DNA of 64,000 nucleotides from Coleofasciculus sp. FACHB-T130 (lineage in GTDB: Bacteria > Cyanobacteriota > Cyanobacteriia > Cyanobacteriales > FACHB-T130), in NCBI RefSeq assembly GCF_014695375.1, contig NZ_JACJOG010000041.1:172553-236552 (forward strand), given 5' to 3'. This document shows positions 1-9,417 of this stretch, piece after piece. The translations under genes and the position numbers were made by a program. Each line of letters begins with the position of its first letter. The first letter of the stretch is position 1. The notes beneath the pieces were generated by a model. It was not told the DNA's origin and did not search any database. It worked only from the letters and a program-made list of their open reading frames with translations.

Positions 1-1
1 T

Positions 2-112
2 ACCACGTTTGCTCCGAAATACTTGAATCCAATTTCTAGCTCTAATACTCGTCGGCGTCCCGGTCCCAGCATGAGCAACTTCATGGACATGGCGCGTCAG
101 GTGAAAAAATAA
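2..112 (+). CDS. C-terminal end of an unidentified protein (partial)
   Basis: The open frame enters from the left edge and gives 36 residues before TAA. The tail is basic and polar, with an RRRPGPS stretch followed by NFMDMARQVKK. This faintly recalls the C-terminal ends of phycobilisome rod-core linkers (CpcG), but that is from memory and the fragment is too short to prove it. The rest of the gene lies outside the window. An AT-rich spacer follows, and the next gene is on the opposite strand. Confidence 0.5.
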   Translation, partial: TTFAPKYLNPISSSNTRRRPGPSMSNFMDMARQVKK

Positions 113-168
113 TCAAAAACTAAAAATTAAAAATTAGCAGGCTTTTTGTCTAATTTTTGATTTGCTTT

Positions 169-1251
169 TTAATTCTTTGACCCTCTGAGGAAAACCAGCC
201 CACTGTACAGTTGGAAAGCTGGGTCCCAGAGGGTTTCTTCACGCCGAAATAAGTCGATATGAGACTTGAGACTTTTTAGAATTTCTGTGCGATCTAGCGC
301 AGTTTGAGCAAAATCTGTAAAATCTGCCCAAATCGGCGTCTGAGCCAAATGTCCTTCTAGAAAATGAAGTAAATTGTTCCAATGACTGCGGTTGGTCGCT
401 TGATTGGGTTGAGTCGGCTGTGGATTGAAGGAAATCCCCTGCCCAAACTGGTAGTTGCTATCGCAAAGGCGAAGAATACTGTGTCTGGAAGGAAGATGCA
501 AGTCGATCAATTGGGCATAGTCTTGGGTTTGAGTTTTCCATTGCAGTTGGCGACGAGCATCTTGGTCGATGACTTCGCCAAAGATTGGTAAGAGTCCTTG
601 CACTTGTTGTCTGACTTCTGACCAGTTGAAGGTCAGGGAACCTGTCTGACCGTGTTCGTTCTCGCAAACGACGCTAGGCGGGGAAGCAGAAAGGAAATGG
701 CTGACGCGAAAAACGTTAAGTTTCCGAACATCTGCAAGGTTTGCCCAGAAGTTGGGAATTTCGGCTTGCTGCATCTGTTGACTGTAGAATCGCAGTTCTC
801 CTACCGGACCAGTTCGGTACAACCGCCAGCCGCGACTGGGAAGTTGTAGCCGTGCGGTGTAAGGGTCTATCTGCACGATTCGAGCTAACTGTTGGGCGGC
901 GACCTGTTTCTTTTCAGCGCTGACGGCTTCTAGAACTAAGACGCCTGCTTCTGTGTCTTCTGGAGCGGCGGTGGCTTGAGCGATCGCGTCTCGTCTTTTT
1001 TGTTGGGCGATCGCTTCTATACGTCCCAATCCTTGACGAGCTTGAGTCATAATCTTGGGATTGGTGGTTTCCCGTAGCAGCTGCCGATAGGCATTTTCTG
1101 CCGCCTCTAATTTGCCCGTTTCTTCGTACAGGCGTCCCACATAGAACTGTACTAAGGGATTTTGCGGCATCTGTTTTACCAGATGGTTGAGTAACCAGGC
1201 AACGGTTTTATAGTCTTTGCGCTCGAAAGCTTCTGCAAGTTGTTCAAGCAT
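169..1251 (-). CDS. TPR-repeat protein of unknown function
   Basis: A 360-residue protein. The first about 70 residues form tetratricopeptide-type helices, clearest at residues 35-68 (YVGRLYEETGKLEAAENAYR), which suggests protein-protein contact. A helical linker at about 75-115 carries Ala/Gln/Lys-rich sequence. The C-terminal about 240 residues are a globular region that I do not recognise. There is no signal peptide or membrane segment, so it is probably cytosolic. It is convergent with the gene at the left edge. Both sides are flanked by AT-rich spacers with repeated AAAAATT units. TPR assignment is from pattern; function is unknown. Confidence 0.8.
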   Translation of the reverse strand: MLEQLAEAFERKDYKTVAWLLNHLVKQMPQNPLVQFYVGRLYEETGKLEAAENAYRQLLRETTNPKIMTQARQGLGRIEAIAQQKRRDAIAQATAAPEDTEAGVLVLEAVSAEKKQVAAQQLARIVQIDPYTARLQLPSRGWRLYRTGPVGELRFYSQQMQQAEIPNFWANLADVRKLNVFRVSHFLSASPPSVVCENEHGQTGSLTFNWSEVRQQVQGLLPIFGEVIDQDARRQLQWKTQTQDYAQLIDLHLPSRHSILRLCDSNYQFGQGISFNPQPTQPNQATNRSHWNNLLHFLEGHLAQTPIWADFTDFAQTALDRTEILKSLKSHIDLFRREETLWDPAFQLYSGLVFLRGSKN

Positions 1252-1329
1252 TACAGTAATTAAAAAATTAACAATTAAAAATTAAAAATTGAAGCATCCT
1301 TCATTTCTAATTGTGCATTGAGCTGTAGC

Positions 1330-2166
1330 TTAAATCTCTCTAATTTCTGATTCCCATGCCGCAGCTACCAGAGATAAGGCGACCATTGGGGCGGTGACGG
1401 CTCGCAGGACACGACGCCCTAGAGAAACGGGTTGGAAGTCAGCAGCGATCGCTTGTTCGACTTCTGCTGGTGTCCAGCCTCCCTCTGGCCCGATGGCGAT
1501 GACAATCGTTCCTTGCCCTGGATTCTTCAGTTCATCTGCTGTACCTGAAAAACCTGACTCCCCAGCCCCCTCCCCTTGTAGGAGAGGGGCTGGGGGAGAA
1601 GCCTCTTGCGGCAATAGATGAATCAAGCAATCGAGTAAATGGGGAGAATCTCCACGAGCAACGCAGATATAATTCTTGTTTTTTATCGAAGAACAATGAC
1701 TCTTGAGTGAAGACAAAGCAGCCGAAAAGGAAACGGGTTCTAAAATTGTGGGAACGATTTGACGTTCTGACTGTTCAGCGGCTTCTTGGGCAATTCGCTG
1801 CCAACGTTCGAGTTTTTGGGGGCTGGGATTGAGCAGGGTGCGATCGCTCACGACGGGCGCGATCGCTACCACCCCTAGTTCGGTACTGTAGCGCACCACT
1901 TCATCAAAGCCGTTTTTTGGCAACGCAAGCATTAGCGTTATCGAGCAGGGCAACTCAGTTTGGACGGAAATCGGCTCTAGAAGCTGCCCCTGATTCGCCT
2001 CCAGCTTCGCCAGCCACCAGTGCCCTTGTCCATCCATTGCGATAAAGCGATCGCCCTCCCGCAACCGCAACACCCGACTGAGGTAATGCTGTTGTTCGGC
2101 AGTCAGGATAATTTGCTGGTTTTGAAATTGAGAGGGAGCGATCGCTAATCGTTGCAGCTGAGCCAA
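1330..2166 (-). CDS. rsmE: 16S rRNA (uracil-1498-N3)-methyltransferase RsmE
   Basis: RsmE methylates N3 of U1498 in 16S rRNA using SAM. The 278-residue protein has an N-terminal PUA-like part (LSRVLRLREGD near 30) and a SPOUT methyltransferase domain. The trefoil-knot SAM motifs are visible as AIGPEGGWTPAE at about 224-235 and LGRRVLRAVTAPMVAL near 250-265. RsmE proteins are usually about 240-250 residues. The excess is an insert at about 185-220, between SPOUT elements, encoded by a GC-rich palindromic repeat (positions 1559-1597) of a kind normally found in cyanobacterial spacers. The frame stays open through it. The product is probably functional because both motifs after the insert are intact. 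Confidence 0.93.
   Translation of the reverse strand: MAQLQRLAIAPSQFQNQQIILTAEQQHYLSRVLRLREGDRFIAMDGQGHWWLAKLEANQGQLLEPISVQTELPCSITLMLALPKNGFDEVVRYSTELGVVAIAPVVSDRTLLNPSPQKLERWQRIAQEAAEQSERQIVPTILEPVSFSAALSSLKSHCSSIKNKNYICVARGDSPHLLDCLIHLLPQEASPPAPLLQGEGAGESGFSGTADELKNPGQGTIVIAIGPEGGWTPAEVEQAIAADFQPVSLGRRVLRAVTAPMVALSLVAAAWESEIREI
1559..1597. repeat. GC-rich palindromic repeat inside rsmE
   Basis: Two arms rich in CCCCAGCCCC and GGGGCTGGGG surround a short TTGTA-type loop. The element can fold as a stem-loop, is read in frame as SPPAPLLQGEGAGE within rsmE, and resembles the hairpins in the spacer at 59905-59968. Confidence 0.75.
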
Positions 2167-2201
2167 TCTTTATCTCCCACTAACAGCAGACCTTTCTAAT
2201 T

Positions 2202-2627
2202 TTATCGGACGGAACCTTCGTGGGTTTTAATTTCCACTTGGTGAAGGTCTACTGCTTTGGTGCCATCTACTTTGGCAGCAACCGCTTCGACATGGCTCAA
2301 AATTGATTGATCGGGTACAGAACCCGTGAGGATAATCGTGCCACCGTCTTGAGCGATTTCAAGAGTGTCAATATTTTTGAGGTTCGGCTCTTGATCAAAT
2401 GCAGCAGCAACGCGCTTAGCTAATCCGTTAGCATCGTATTCCCCCTCAAAGCCCATGTATTCTGGCAATGTTGGAGGTTTATGCATCCCAGCCTTCTCAC
2501 GCAACTCCCAATCATACTCACCCGTAAGTCCTGGACTCATTTGTTCTTCGACAGCCTGAGCGTCATGTTTGCTGTCTCCTTCTGTGCTGGTTTTCTGTTG
2601 TCCAAATTGCCTTTCTAACCAAGTCAT
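2202..2627 (-). CDS. BON-domain protein
   Basis: A 141-residue protein with a C-terminal BON domain at about 70-138. The domain shows the typical pattern of an amphipathic helix (LAKRVAAAFDQEP) followed by a beta-hairpin with the conserved TGSVPDQ turn. BON domains bind phospholipids or other hydrophobic ligands and often occur in envelope or stress proteins. The first about 65 residues are polar and charged, without a signal peptide, so the location is uncertain. It stands alone, 35 bp upstream of rsmE on the same strand. The specific role is not known. Confidence 0.8.
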   Translation of the reverse strand: MTWLERQFGQQKTSTEGDSKHDAQAVEEQMSPGLTGEYDWELREKAGMHKPPTLPEYMGFEGEYDANGLAKRVAAAFDQEPNLKNIDTLEIAQDGGTIILTGSVPDQSILSHVEAVAAKVDGTKAVDLHQVEIKTHEGSVR

Positions 2628-3537
2628 AATTATTGTTTGCCTTCTAAGGATGTTTTATATTTTCTATTACACATCTATCCCAGTTCTGATTACATCCCTC
2701 ATCAGAAATCAGTCTTCAGATATAGGACAAATTACTGTTTTCTTAGCTAAACAATAATCCTAGCTTAGGTGCATTTGTCAACTAAAATTCTTTTAATTTA
2801 ATAATATATATAGCCAGCCTAAATGGTTTCTAAAGGCGAGATACCCGACTTCTCTAAGAAGTCAGGTATCTGAACTGCTGGCATCTTACAGCTCAAATCA
2901 GATTGCTACTATATCACTAATTTAACATCCAGTAAAAAAAATAGACATACAAAAATTATTTTTATTTAGAAAGTCTTAAAAAAATAAATTTTAGCAATTA
3001 TTCAAGCAAAAAAATGACCAGCTATTAGCTTTACAATCTTTAAAAATTTAGAAATTTTTTAAAAGTCGTATCGGCAACTACGAGGAGTTATTTATTCGGT
3101 CAAGAAGCTACTGTTGCAAATCCTAAGAAATTGCCGCCCGAATCGGAAAGCCTGTACAGAGGGATAATGTCATAACCAACTTCTCAGACGTGGCATTTCA
3201 GGGGGCGAAGTATAGTAAATTCACCCTGTAGGTAGGGTCAGACATCATGCTTGTAGATACGAATTCTAAAAAAATATTGATCGAGTGTGGGCAAAAAACA
3301 AGCCAAACCAGCACACTGGAGGGACTCCGCAAGTAATCCCGATAACATTGATGAAAGATTAAAATATTTACAATACATAGCATCTCAATTACATTACCAA
3401 GCCAGTAGAGGTGGATTGGTTCCTAAGAATTTTCAAAGTAACCCTGGAAGTTTTAGCTCATAAAGATGGTAACGCTGCCGAAAGAGAGGGGAAATGCTGG
3501 AAGAAGACCCTCCAGTAAAAGAATTGGAGTGCAACCC
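2628..3537. other. Long AT-rich spacer between BON gene and histidine kinase gene
   Basis: About 900 bp with no credible gene. It holds one clear inverted repeat (2840-2870) and a long A/T-rich stretch (2920-3070). A short open stretch from ATG 3247 (29 codons) has no ribosome-binding site and was not called. The promoters for the divergent BON and kinase genes presumably lie here, but no convincing -35/-10 pair was picked. Confidence 0.6.
2840..2870. repeat. Inverted repeat (14-bp arms, 3-nt loop)
   Basis: Arms GATACCCGACTTCT and AGAAGTCAGGTATC pair with one mismatch around CTA. There is no T-run directly after it, so it looks like a dispersed palindromic repeat more than a terminator. Confidence 0.7.
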
Positions 3538-6500
3538 ATGCAGACTGAACCGATCGCCGTATTGCTTGTGGAGGATAACCCTGGCGATGCCCGTCTCGTG
3601 CGGGAACTGCTGCGGGAAGTCAATGCTCCCCAAATAACGCTGATCCACGTTCAAACGCTCACAGAAGCCCTGGATTGCCTCGTCAGTTCAGAAGGGTTGA
3701 ACGTTCAGAAGTTGAAGATTGAAAGGTTTAACCAACCAGCGAACCAGCAACCTTTTGAGCTGAAAGGCGATCGCCTCCCACTATCGATCGGGGTGATTTT
3801 GTTAGATTTATCGCTGCCAGATGCTCAGGGTTTAGAAACCGTCAGACGAGTCTGCAATGCTGTACCAGAAGTGCCGATTGTGGTGATGTCGGGGCTAGCC
3901 GATGAAGCGATCGCGCTTTCTGCTGTACAAGAAGGAGCGCAAGACTATCTCGTCAAAGGTCATGCCGATAGCCATCTGCTGCTCCGCACCGTGCGATATG
4001 CCATTGAGCGTCAGCGGATGCAGATACGACTCCAACAAACCCAGCGAGCCTTGCAGCAACAACTGGAGCGAGAAGCCTTAGTAAACCGCATCACGACTGC
4101 CTTAAATTCTAATCTCGATCCAAAATCAGTCGTTGATGAAATTGTCCGACAGACAGCAGTCCCGATGAGCTGCGATTTCTGCATGGTAGTCCGAGACTTG
4201 TCGGAATCAAACCGAGTTTACATTGAAGCGGAGTATTGGCCCCATTTATCAGATGCCGTAAAGCCGATTTCTCAATCGCCCCTACAAGGGACAACCCTGT
4301 CCGTAGAAGGCTGGGAAATGGTGCGAAGTGAGTTGCTCGAAAACCGTCCGGTAGCGATCGCAAACACTACTGACTTTTGGTTGACCCCAGCCTATCAAGC
4401 GCTTTGCGCGGAAACGAGACCAAGTACGATGCTCTTGGCTCCTATCTTCGTAAGAGAGCAATTCTACGGCTATCTAGTCGTCGGCTCGATCAAGCCGCGT
4501 CCGCCGTTTTTAACATGGGAAATCCAACTGCTGCAACAGTTAGCTGGACAGACAGCGATCGCTCTCTACAATGCCCACGAGCTTGAACAGCTAGAAAGCC
4601 TGGTTCAGGAGCGCACTCAGCAACTCGCTCAAGAAAAAACACTGCTGGAAGCCATTCTTGATTCTATTCAAGAGGGAATTACTGTTACTCAACCCGATGG
4701 TCAAATCGTGCTGTTAAATCGGGCGGCATTGCAGATATATGGTTTGGTCGGGAATGGCGTTACACCTACCTCCGCTCCAGGCTCTATGCCTCACGTCAAG
4801 AATTTCTTAACTAAATTAAAAGTCCGTAACCCCGATGGTTCCCGCCCTCGTCGGTCGGAGCTACCCCTTACAAGGGCACTTCAAGGGGAAGTTTTTACCG
4901 ATCAGGAGCTGGTGGTACACGGTCTCAATGGAGAGCGCAAGTGGGTAAGTATCAATGGGGCGGCAATCCGCGATGACAGGGGGAAAGTCCTGCTGGCGGT
5001 CAATACGACGCGAGATATTACCGAGCGCAAACAAGCAGAAAAGGCACTGCGGGAATCGGAAACCAAATTCCGGACGCTCTATGAATCGACCAGCGCGGCG
5101 GTGATGCTGTTGGATGAACAAGAAATTTTCAATTGCAACAGTGCAACCCTACACCTATTTGGCTGTAATGGCTTGGAGGAGTTTTGCGGCAAACATCCCA
5201 GCACATTCTCACCACCAACTCAGCCCGATGGTCAAAGTTCCCTGACTCTAGCTTGCGATCGCATTACCACTGCCCTAACAGAAGGCAACTGTCGCTTTGA
5301 TTGGATTCATCGGACGTTGGATGGTAAAGATTTTCCGGCAGAGGTGACGCTAACGGCAATCGAGCTGGACAACCGAAAAGTGCTGCAAGCGGTCGTGTAT
5401 GACATTAGCGATCGCATGAACAAAGAAATCGAACTGCGGGAAGCAAAGGAAGCGGCAGAAGCGGGAAGTCGAGCAAAAAGTGAATTCCTTGCCACCATGA
5501 GCCACGAACTCCGAACGCCCCTTAACGCCATCTTGGGACTCTCTCACATCCTGCGGCAAGAAATTTTTGGTGCGCTCAATGAGAAACAGAAAGAGTATGT
5601 CACCTGCATTAATAACAGTGGCGAACATCTCCTATCGCTGATTAACGATATTCTTGACCTTTCTAAAGTCGAAGCAGGCAAAGAGAAACTCTGCCCGATG
5701 CCAATTATCGTGCCGAATTTGTGCGAATACATCGTTACGATTATGAGGGAACAAGCCTACGAACGAGGGCTACAACTCACCAGTGAAATTGACCCAGAAA
5801 TTGATGTTTGTGTCGCCGATGAACGACGTCTAAAGCAGATGTTATTGAATCTGCTATCGAATGCAATTAAGTTCACACCATCGGGTCAAGTTTCCCTAAT
5901 TGTGCAAAAGCAGCCAGGATGCATTGCGTTTACCGTAGCGGATACGGGCATTGGTATTGCCCCTGAGAAGCTGTCATTGTTATTTGAGCCATTTCGCCAA
6001 TTGGACAGCGGACTGAACCGGCAGTTTGCTGGCACTGGTTTGGGGTTGTCACTGACTCGCAGTTTAGCCCGACTTCATGGTGGAGATGTGACGGTTTCCT
6101 CAACCCTAGGAAAAGGCAGTGAGTTTACTCTATATCTGCCCGATATGAGCAATGAATCAGTCTCCATCTATCAGTTTCCAAGCGAGGGGGGCGATTCTTC
6201 TTCATTGTCTTCTGGACTTAACAATGGCGAGTTAAAAGGCGAGTTAAAAGCCGCCGCCAACCCTTTTTCTATCCCTGGCAAAGGACGAATTCTAATTGTG
6301 GAAGACGATGAAAATAGTGGGTTGCTGTTGCAAGACTATCTCCAAGTCGTAGGTCATACCGTTGAACATTTGCTTGATGGGACGGATTTCCTCCAGCGAG
6401 TGCGAAACTTCCAGCCCGATCTGATTTTGTTGGATGTAAATTTACCCGGTGGATACAGCGGGTTAGATTTACTAAAAGACTTAAAACAGCAGCCGGAACT

Positions 6501-6642
6501 GGAAAGACTGCCAGTGGTAATGGTGACGGTAAATACAATGGCAGAAGATCGAGACCGTTTTCTAGAGGCTGGTGCTAATGATTATCTCAGCAAGCCGATA
6601 GGCATTCCTCAGTTGGAGTTAATTTTGATGAAACATCTCTGA
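3538..6642 (+). CDS. Hybrid sensor histidine kinase (REC-GAF-PAS-PAS-HisKA-HATPase-REC)
   Basis: A large cytosolic two-component kinase of 1034 residues. Domains in order: receiver (about 6-165, VEDNPGDARLV and LLDLSLPD), GAF (about 180-350), two PAS domains (about 365-510 and 515-640), HisKA with the phospho-acceptor His at about 656 in SHELRTP, HATPase with N box (NLLSNAIKF), DTGIGI and GTGLGL, and a second receiver (about 915-1034, LLDVNLPG). The ligand is unknown. Start: ATG 3538 is preceded by GGAG at 3526-3529 with 8-nt spacing; an in-frame ATG at 3466 would add 24 residues without a good site. The first receiver carries an unusual insert of about 30 residues between the beta-2 region and the LLDLS strand. 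A tandem GELKGELK precedes the last receiver. No cognate regulator is adjacent. Confidence 0.92.
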   Translation: MQTEPIAVLLVEDNPGDARLVRELLREVNAPQITLIHVQTLTEALDCLVSSEGLNVQKLKIERFNQPANQQPFELKGDRLPLSIGVILLDLSLPDAQGLETVRRVCNAVPEVPIVVMSGLADEAIALSAVQEGAQDYLVKGHADSHLLLRTVRYAIERQRMQIRLQQTQRALQQQLEREALVNRITTALNSNLDPKSVVDEIVRQTAVPMSCDFCMVVRDLSESNRVYIEAEYWPHLSDAVKPISQSPLQGTTLSVEGWEMVRSELLENRPVAIANTTDFWLTPAYQALCAETRPSTMLLAPIFVREQFYGYLVVGSIKPRPPFLTWEIQLLQQLAGQTAIALYNAHELEQLESLVQERTQQLAQEKTLLEAILDSIQEGITVTQPDGQIVLLNRAALQIYGLVGNGVTPTSAPGSMPHVKNFLTKLKVRNPDGSRPRRSELPLTRALQGEVFTDQELVVHGLNGERKWVSINGAAIRDDRGKVLLAVNTTRDITERKQAEKALRESETKFRTLYESTSAAVMLLDEQEIFNCNSATLHLFGCNGLEEFCGKHPSTFSPPTQPDGQSSLTLACDRITTALTEGNCRFDWIHRTLDGKDFPAEVTLTAIELDNRKVLQAVVYDISDRMNKEIELREAKEAAEAGSRAKSEFLATMSHELRTPLNAILGLSHILRQEIFGALNEKQKEYVTCINNSGEHLLSLINDILDLSKVEAGKEKLCPMPIIVPNLCEYIVTIMREQAYERGLQLTSEIDPEIDVCVADERRLKQMLLNLLSNAIKFTPSGQVSLIVQKQPGCIAFTVADTGIGIAPEKLSLLFEPFRQLDSGLNRQFAGTGLGLSLTRSLARLHGGDVTVSSTLGKGSEFTLYLPDMSNESVSIYQFPSEGGDSSSLSSGLNNGELKGELKAAANPFSIPGKGRILIVEDDENSGLLLQDYLQVVGHTVEHLLDGTDFLQRVRNFQPDLILLDVNLPGGYSGLDLLKDLKQQPELERLPVVMVTVNTMAEDRDRFLEAGANDYLSKPIGIPQLELILMKHL

Positions 6643-6682
6643 AGAAGGCAAAAAGTAAAAGGCAAAAGAAAGAATTTTGTTT

Positions 6683-9259
6683 CTAATTCGGAATTTTTAA
6701 TTCTTTCAGAATTTGCCAAGCTTTGACAAGATTGCCTTGCAGAAGCGTTGCTACGCCATTCAGGGCTTGAAGTTCGGATAAGTTCGGGTTGATGGCAAGA
6801 GCCGGTTTCAAAGCTTTCTGGGCGGCGGCGGGATGCCAATCGTACAGATGGACAAAGGCGAGATAGGCATAAGCGTAAGGATTTTGGGAGTCGATCTCAA
6901 CGACTCGTTCTAAGGCAGCGATCGCACCTTTGACTTGTCGCTTCAGCGCCTTTGACAAAGCCAGGGTGTATGCCCAATCCCGGTTTTGCGGTTCCCGTTG
7001 CAGTCGATATTCCAATGCCGTTAAGGTTTGATTCAGATAGTCTTGAATCGGGTCGTACTGGTTGATGCGCCCAGTTTCTTCAAATATCGACTCTAGAGCT
7101 TCTGTCCCTTGGGGTAAGGTAGCGGCTAGAGTCCGCAGTTGAGTCAGCAAATCCAGCTCAGGCGCGGGTGTGGGGGCGGCAAGGGGTTCAATCTTCAGTG
7201 TCACGGGGGGAACCTGTATCGGGTAAGTTTCACCCGTTTGCCGGTTCAGGTAAGTCGCTTCTAGGCGGTAAATTCCAGCCGATATATTTGCTGGCGGCAG
7301 CATCGCCATCTGTTCGGTGACTCGAAAGCCATTCGCAGAACGCTCAGGGGGAAGAACTTTTGGATACAATTCTCCCATGCCAATCCCGTGATCGTGCAGC
7401 CATTCAGATTTGGGATTTTCAACTTTGGGATTCTCAACTTTGGAATTTTCAACAATGCGATCGCTCATGCGCCAAGTCAGCAGCACTAACCCAGATTGCA
7501 ACTGTTCCCAGGAACCAGACCATTCGTAGGTAATCGGTACGGGAATCCCTGGTGGGGCTTGGTTCGGTACACTCACCTGTTCTAAGCTGACTTGGGTGCG
7601 AGGTTCTGTGAGGGGTTGTACTTGGATGGGTGGTGTTTTGCGATGATACAGTTTCAGAACGCTGTCATCGGGTAAATCCCAAGTTTTGTGCAACTGGAAA
7701 TCCGAACCTTGTTCAACAGTTTGGACGATGATTGCTTGCGCGTCTGGAATCGATCCTTGGTTGCCACTTTTGGTGAGGAACCAGGAAAGCGATCGCGCAT
7801 CTTGAGGGACAAACTTCTTTCGGGTTCCTACCTGACGCCCATACACCTGAAAATTTTCTAACGCACCGTAATAATTGAAATTGTGCTGGTTAATTTTTGC
7901 GGTTGAGGGTAATACTCCTAGTGTGGAACGCAGATAAGGTTCGGTTTGAATAATTTGGGCGATCGCTTGTTGGTGAGGCCATTTTTCTCCCAGATAAACG
8001 GGATGCTGGGCATAGGGACTGAGGACTTGCGTGAAATTGGCAAACATCCCTCCCACGGGAAACAGGTTCAGAAACATTAGCAGCACCGCCAAACCAATCG
8101 TTCCCCAACGGATATGATGTTTCCAGCGTCCTGTCTGGCGCGTCAAACCATAAGCCAAAAATAGCGCTACCACCGGCAAGTAAGGCAAGACATAGCGAGA
8201 ATCTTTATTAATATTCAGCGAACCCAGTAAATAAGCTCCCAGCCAAAATACCGCAAGCCAAGCAATTGAATCAAAATTTAGAAATGAAAAATTAAAAGTT
8301 GAAGAATTCTCTTGTTGAGTTTTTATTTTTTTAATTGAATAAATCAGCAATCCCACAATTGGAATAAGTAACAAAGGCCAAGACACATGGTAAGGAAGAA
8401 TTTTCCAGTAGTAAGTCCAGGCGTCTAGAGTATTGAGGGCGGGATCTCCCTCCGCGATCGCTGAATCCACGGTTGCGCGTTTTCCCGCTGTCAGCATCAG
8501 CAGCCAATTGGTGCGATACCAAGGACCAAAGACCAAAACCGAAAGCAGCAACCCAGAAACCAGTTGCGCGAGGCGTCCCCATGCCCGGTGCCGAATCGTC
8601 CCAAACCCCACCCACAAAATCGGCGTCAACAGAAAGAACAGCGCTGTCTGCTTTACCATCAGCGCCAGCCCCAAAGAAAGTCCAAACGCCGCCGCCCAAA
8701 CCCATTCTCTTGTTCTTTGCGTCCTCTGTTCCTCTGCGGTTCGACAATTCCGCCAAACCGTCAAGCAAAAGAAACTCAATGTCACAACCGCTGTCAGCGG
8801 ATAATCCAGCAGAAAATCCAGGCGATATTGATAAATCCCCGGTAACAATTGGCACAGCCCAGCCGCCCATAAACCGACTTCAATGCTAAATAGCTGGACG
8901 CCCAAACCATAAACCGAACCCAAAAGCATCGCACTGAATAGCAACAGAACCAGCGTGGCTTGATCCGCCCCCGTCCCAAAGAGATGCTGGAGGATAGCAG
9001 TCGCAATGTAGGTAAAAGGCGGCACTTTGGAGGTCAACAGCCAAAAACTCGTCCACCACTCGCCTGAAAACCACTGGGGTTGTTGCAAAGCCCTCCAGTA
9101 GTTCAACGATCCCGTCAAGTAATCTGCCTGATCCCAAGCTGGTACGGAGTGGTCAAGCGTAAACCAAATGCGATCGCTAACTGCCCCCACCAGCCAAATG
9201 ATTCCTAGAATTAGCAGACTTCTATTTTTAAACTTAGTGCTTTTATCTTTATCGGTCAC
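6683..9259 (-). CDS. Glycosyltransferase family 39-like membrane protein with C-terminal TPR
   Basis: An 858-residue membrane protein. About ten hydrophobic helices lie between residues 12 and 430. An acidic motif near the N-terminus (PAWDQADYLTG) matches the catalytic first-loop Asp of GT39/ArnT-type enzymes that use lipid-linked sugars. Residues about 430-690 form a soluble, probably periplasmic domain. Residues about 740-858 contain TPR-like helices (ALERVVEIDSQNPYAYAYLAF). The acceptor and sugar are unknown. Three stretches look like expanded spacer repeats read in frame: KKIKTQQENSSTFNFSF, EEQRTQRTREW, and the tandem VENSKVENPKVENPK (7420-7455). It is convergent with the kinase gene, with only 40 bp between them. 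Confidence 0.82.
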   Translation of the reverse strand: MTDKDKSTKFKNRSLLILGIIWLVGAVSDRIWFTLDHSVPAWDQADYLTGSLNYWRALQQPQWFSGEWWTSFWLLTSKVPPFTYIATAILQHLFGTGADQATLVLLLFSAMLLGSVYGLGVQLFSIEVGLWAAGLCQLLPGIYQYRLDFLLDYPLTAVVTLSFFCLTVWRNCRTAEEQRTQRTREWVWAAAFGLSLGLALMVKQTALFFLLTPILWVGFGTIRHRAWGRLAQLVSGLLLSVLVFGPWYRTNWLLMLTAGKRATVDSAIAEGDPALNTLDAWTYYWKILPYHVSWPLLLIPIVGLLIYSIKKIKTQQENSSTFNFSFLNFDSIAWLAVFWLGAYLLGSLNINKDSRYVLPYLPVVALFLAYGLTRQTGRWKHHIRWGTIGLAVLLMFLNLFPVGGMFANFTQVLSPYAQHPVYLGEKWPHQQAIAQIIQTEPYLRSTLGVLPSTAKINQHNFNYYGALENFQVYGRQVGTRKKFVPQDARSLSWFLTKSGNQGSIPDAQAIIVQTVEQGSDFQLHKTWDLPDDSVLKLYHRKTPPIQVQPLTEPRTQVSLEQVSVPNQAPPGIPVPITYEWSGSWEQLQSGLVLLTWRMSDRIVENSKVENPKVENPKSEWLHDHGIGMGELYPKVLPPERSANGFRVTEQMAMLPPANISAGIYRLEATYLNRQTGETYPIQVPPVTLKIEPLAAPTPAPELDLLTQLRTLAATLPQGTEALESIFEETGRINQYDPIQDYLNQTLTALEYRLQREPQNRDWAYTLALSKALKRQVKGAIAALERVVEIDSQNPYAYAYLAFVHLYDWHPAAAQKALKPALAINPNLSELQALNGVATLLQGNLVKAWQILKELKIPN

Positions 9260-9417
9260 AGAATCCAGATAGGTTCTTTTAACTTCTTTCTCATTTTGTA
9301 TTGCATCAAATTGAGAACCGCTCTATTATTTTCTCCCAATTACCTTACCCCAATAAAAAGACAAAAGTAAAAGAAACAATTCTTTCTGTTTACTTTTGTC
9401 TTCTTACTTTTGCCTTT

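Noticed and set aside
3247..3336. 29-codon open stretch upstream of the histidine kinase
   Set aside because: No ribosome-binding site and no family pattern; spacer sequence.
8331..8870. 179-codon minus-strand open frame
   Set aside because: It is a shifted frame of the glycosyltransferase gene with Gly/Trp-rich sequence; the real frame has clear membrane helices.
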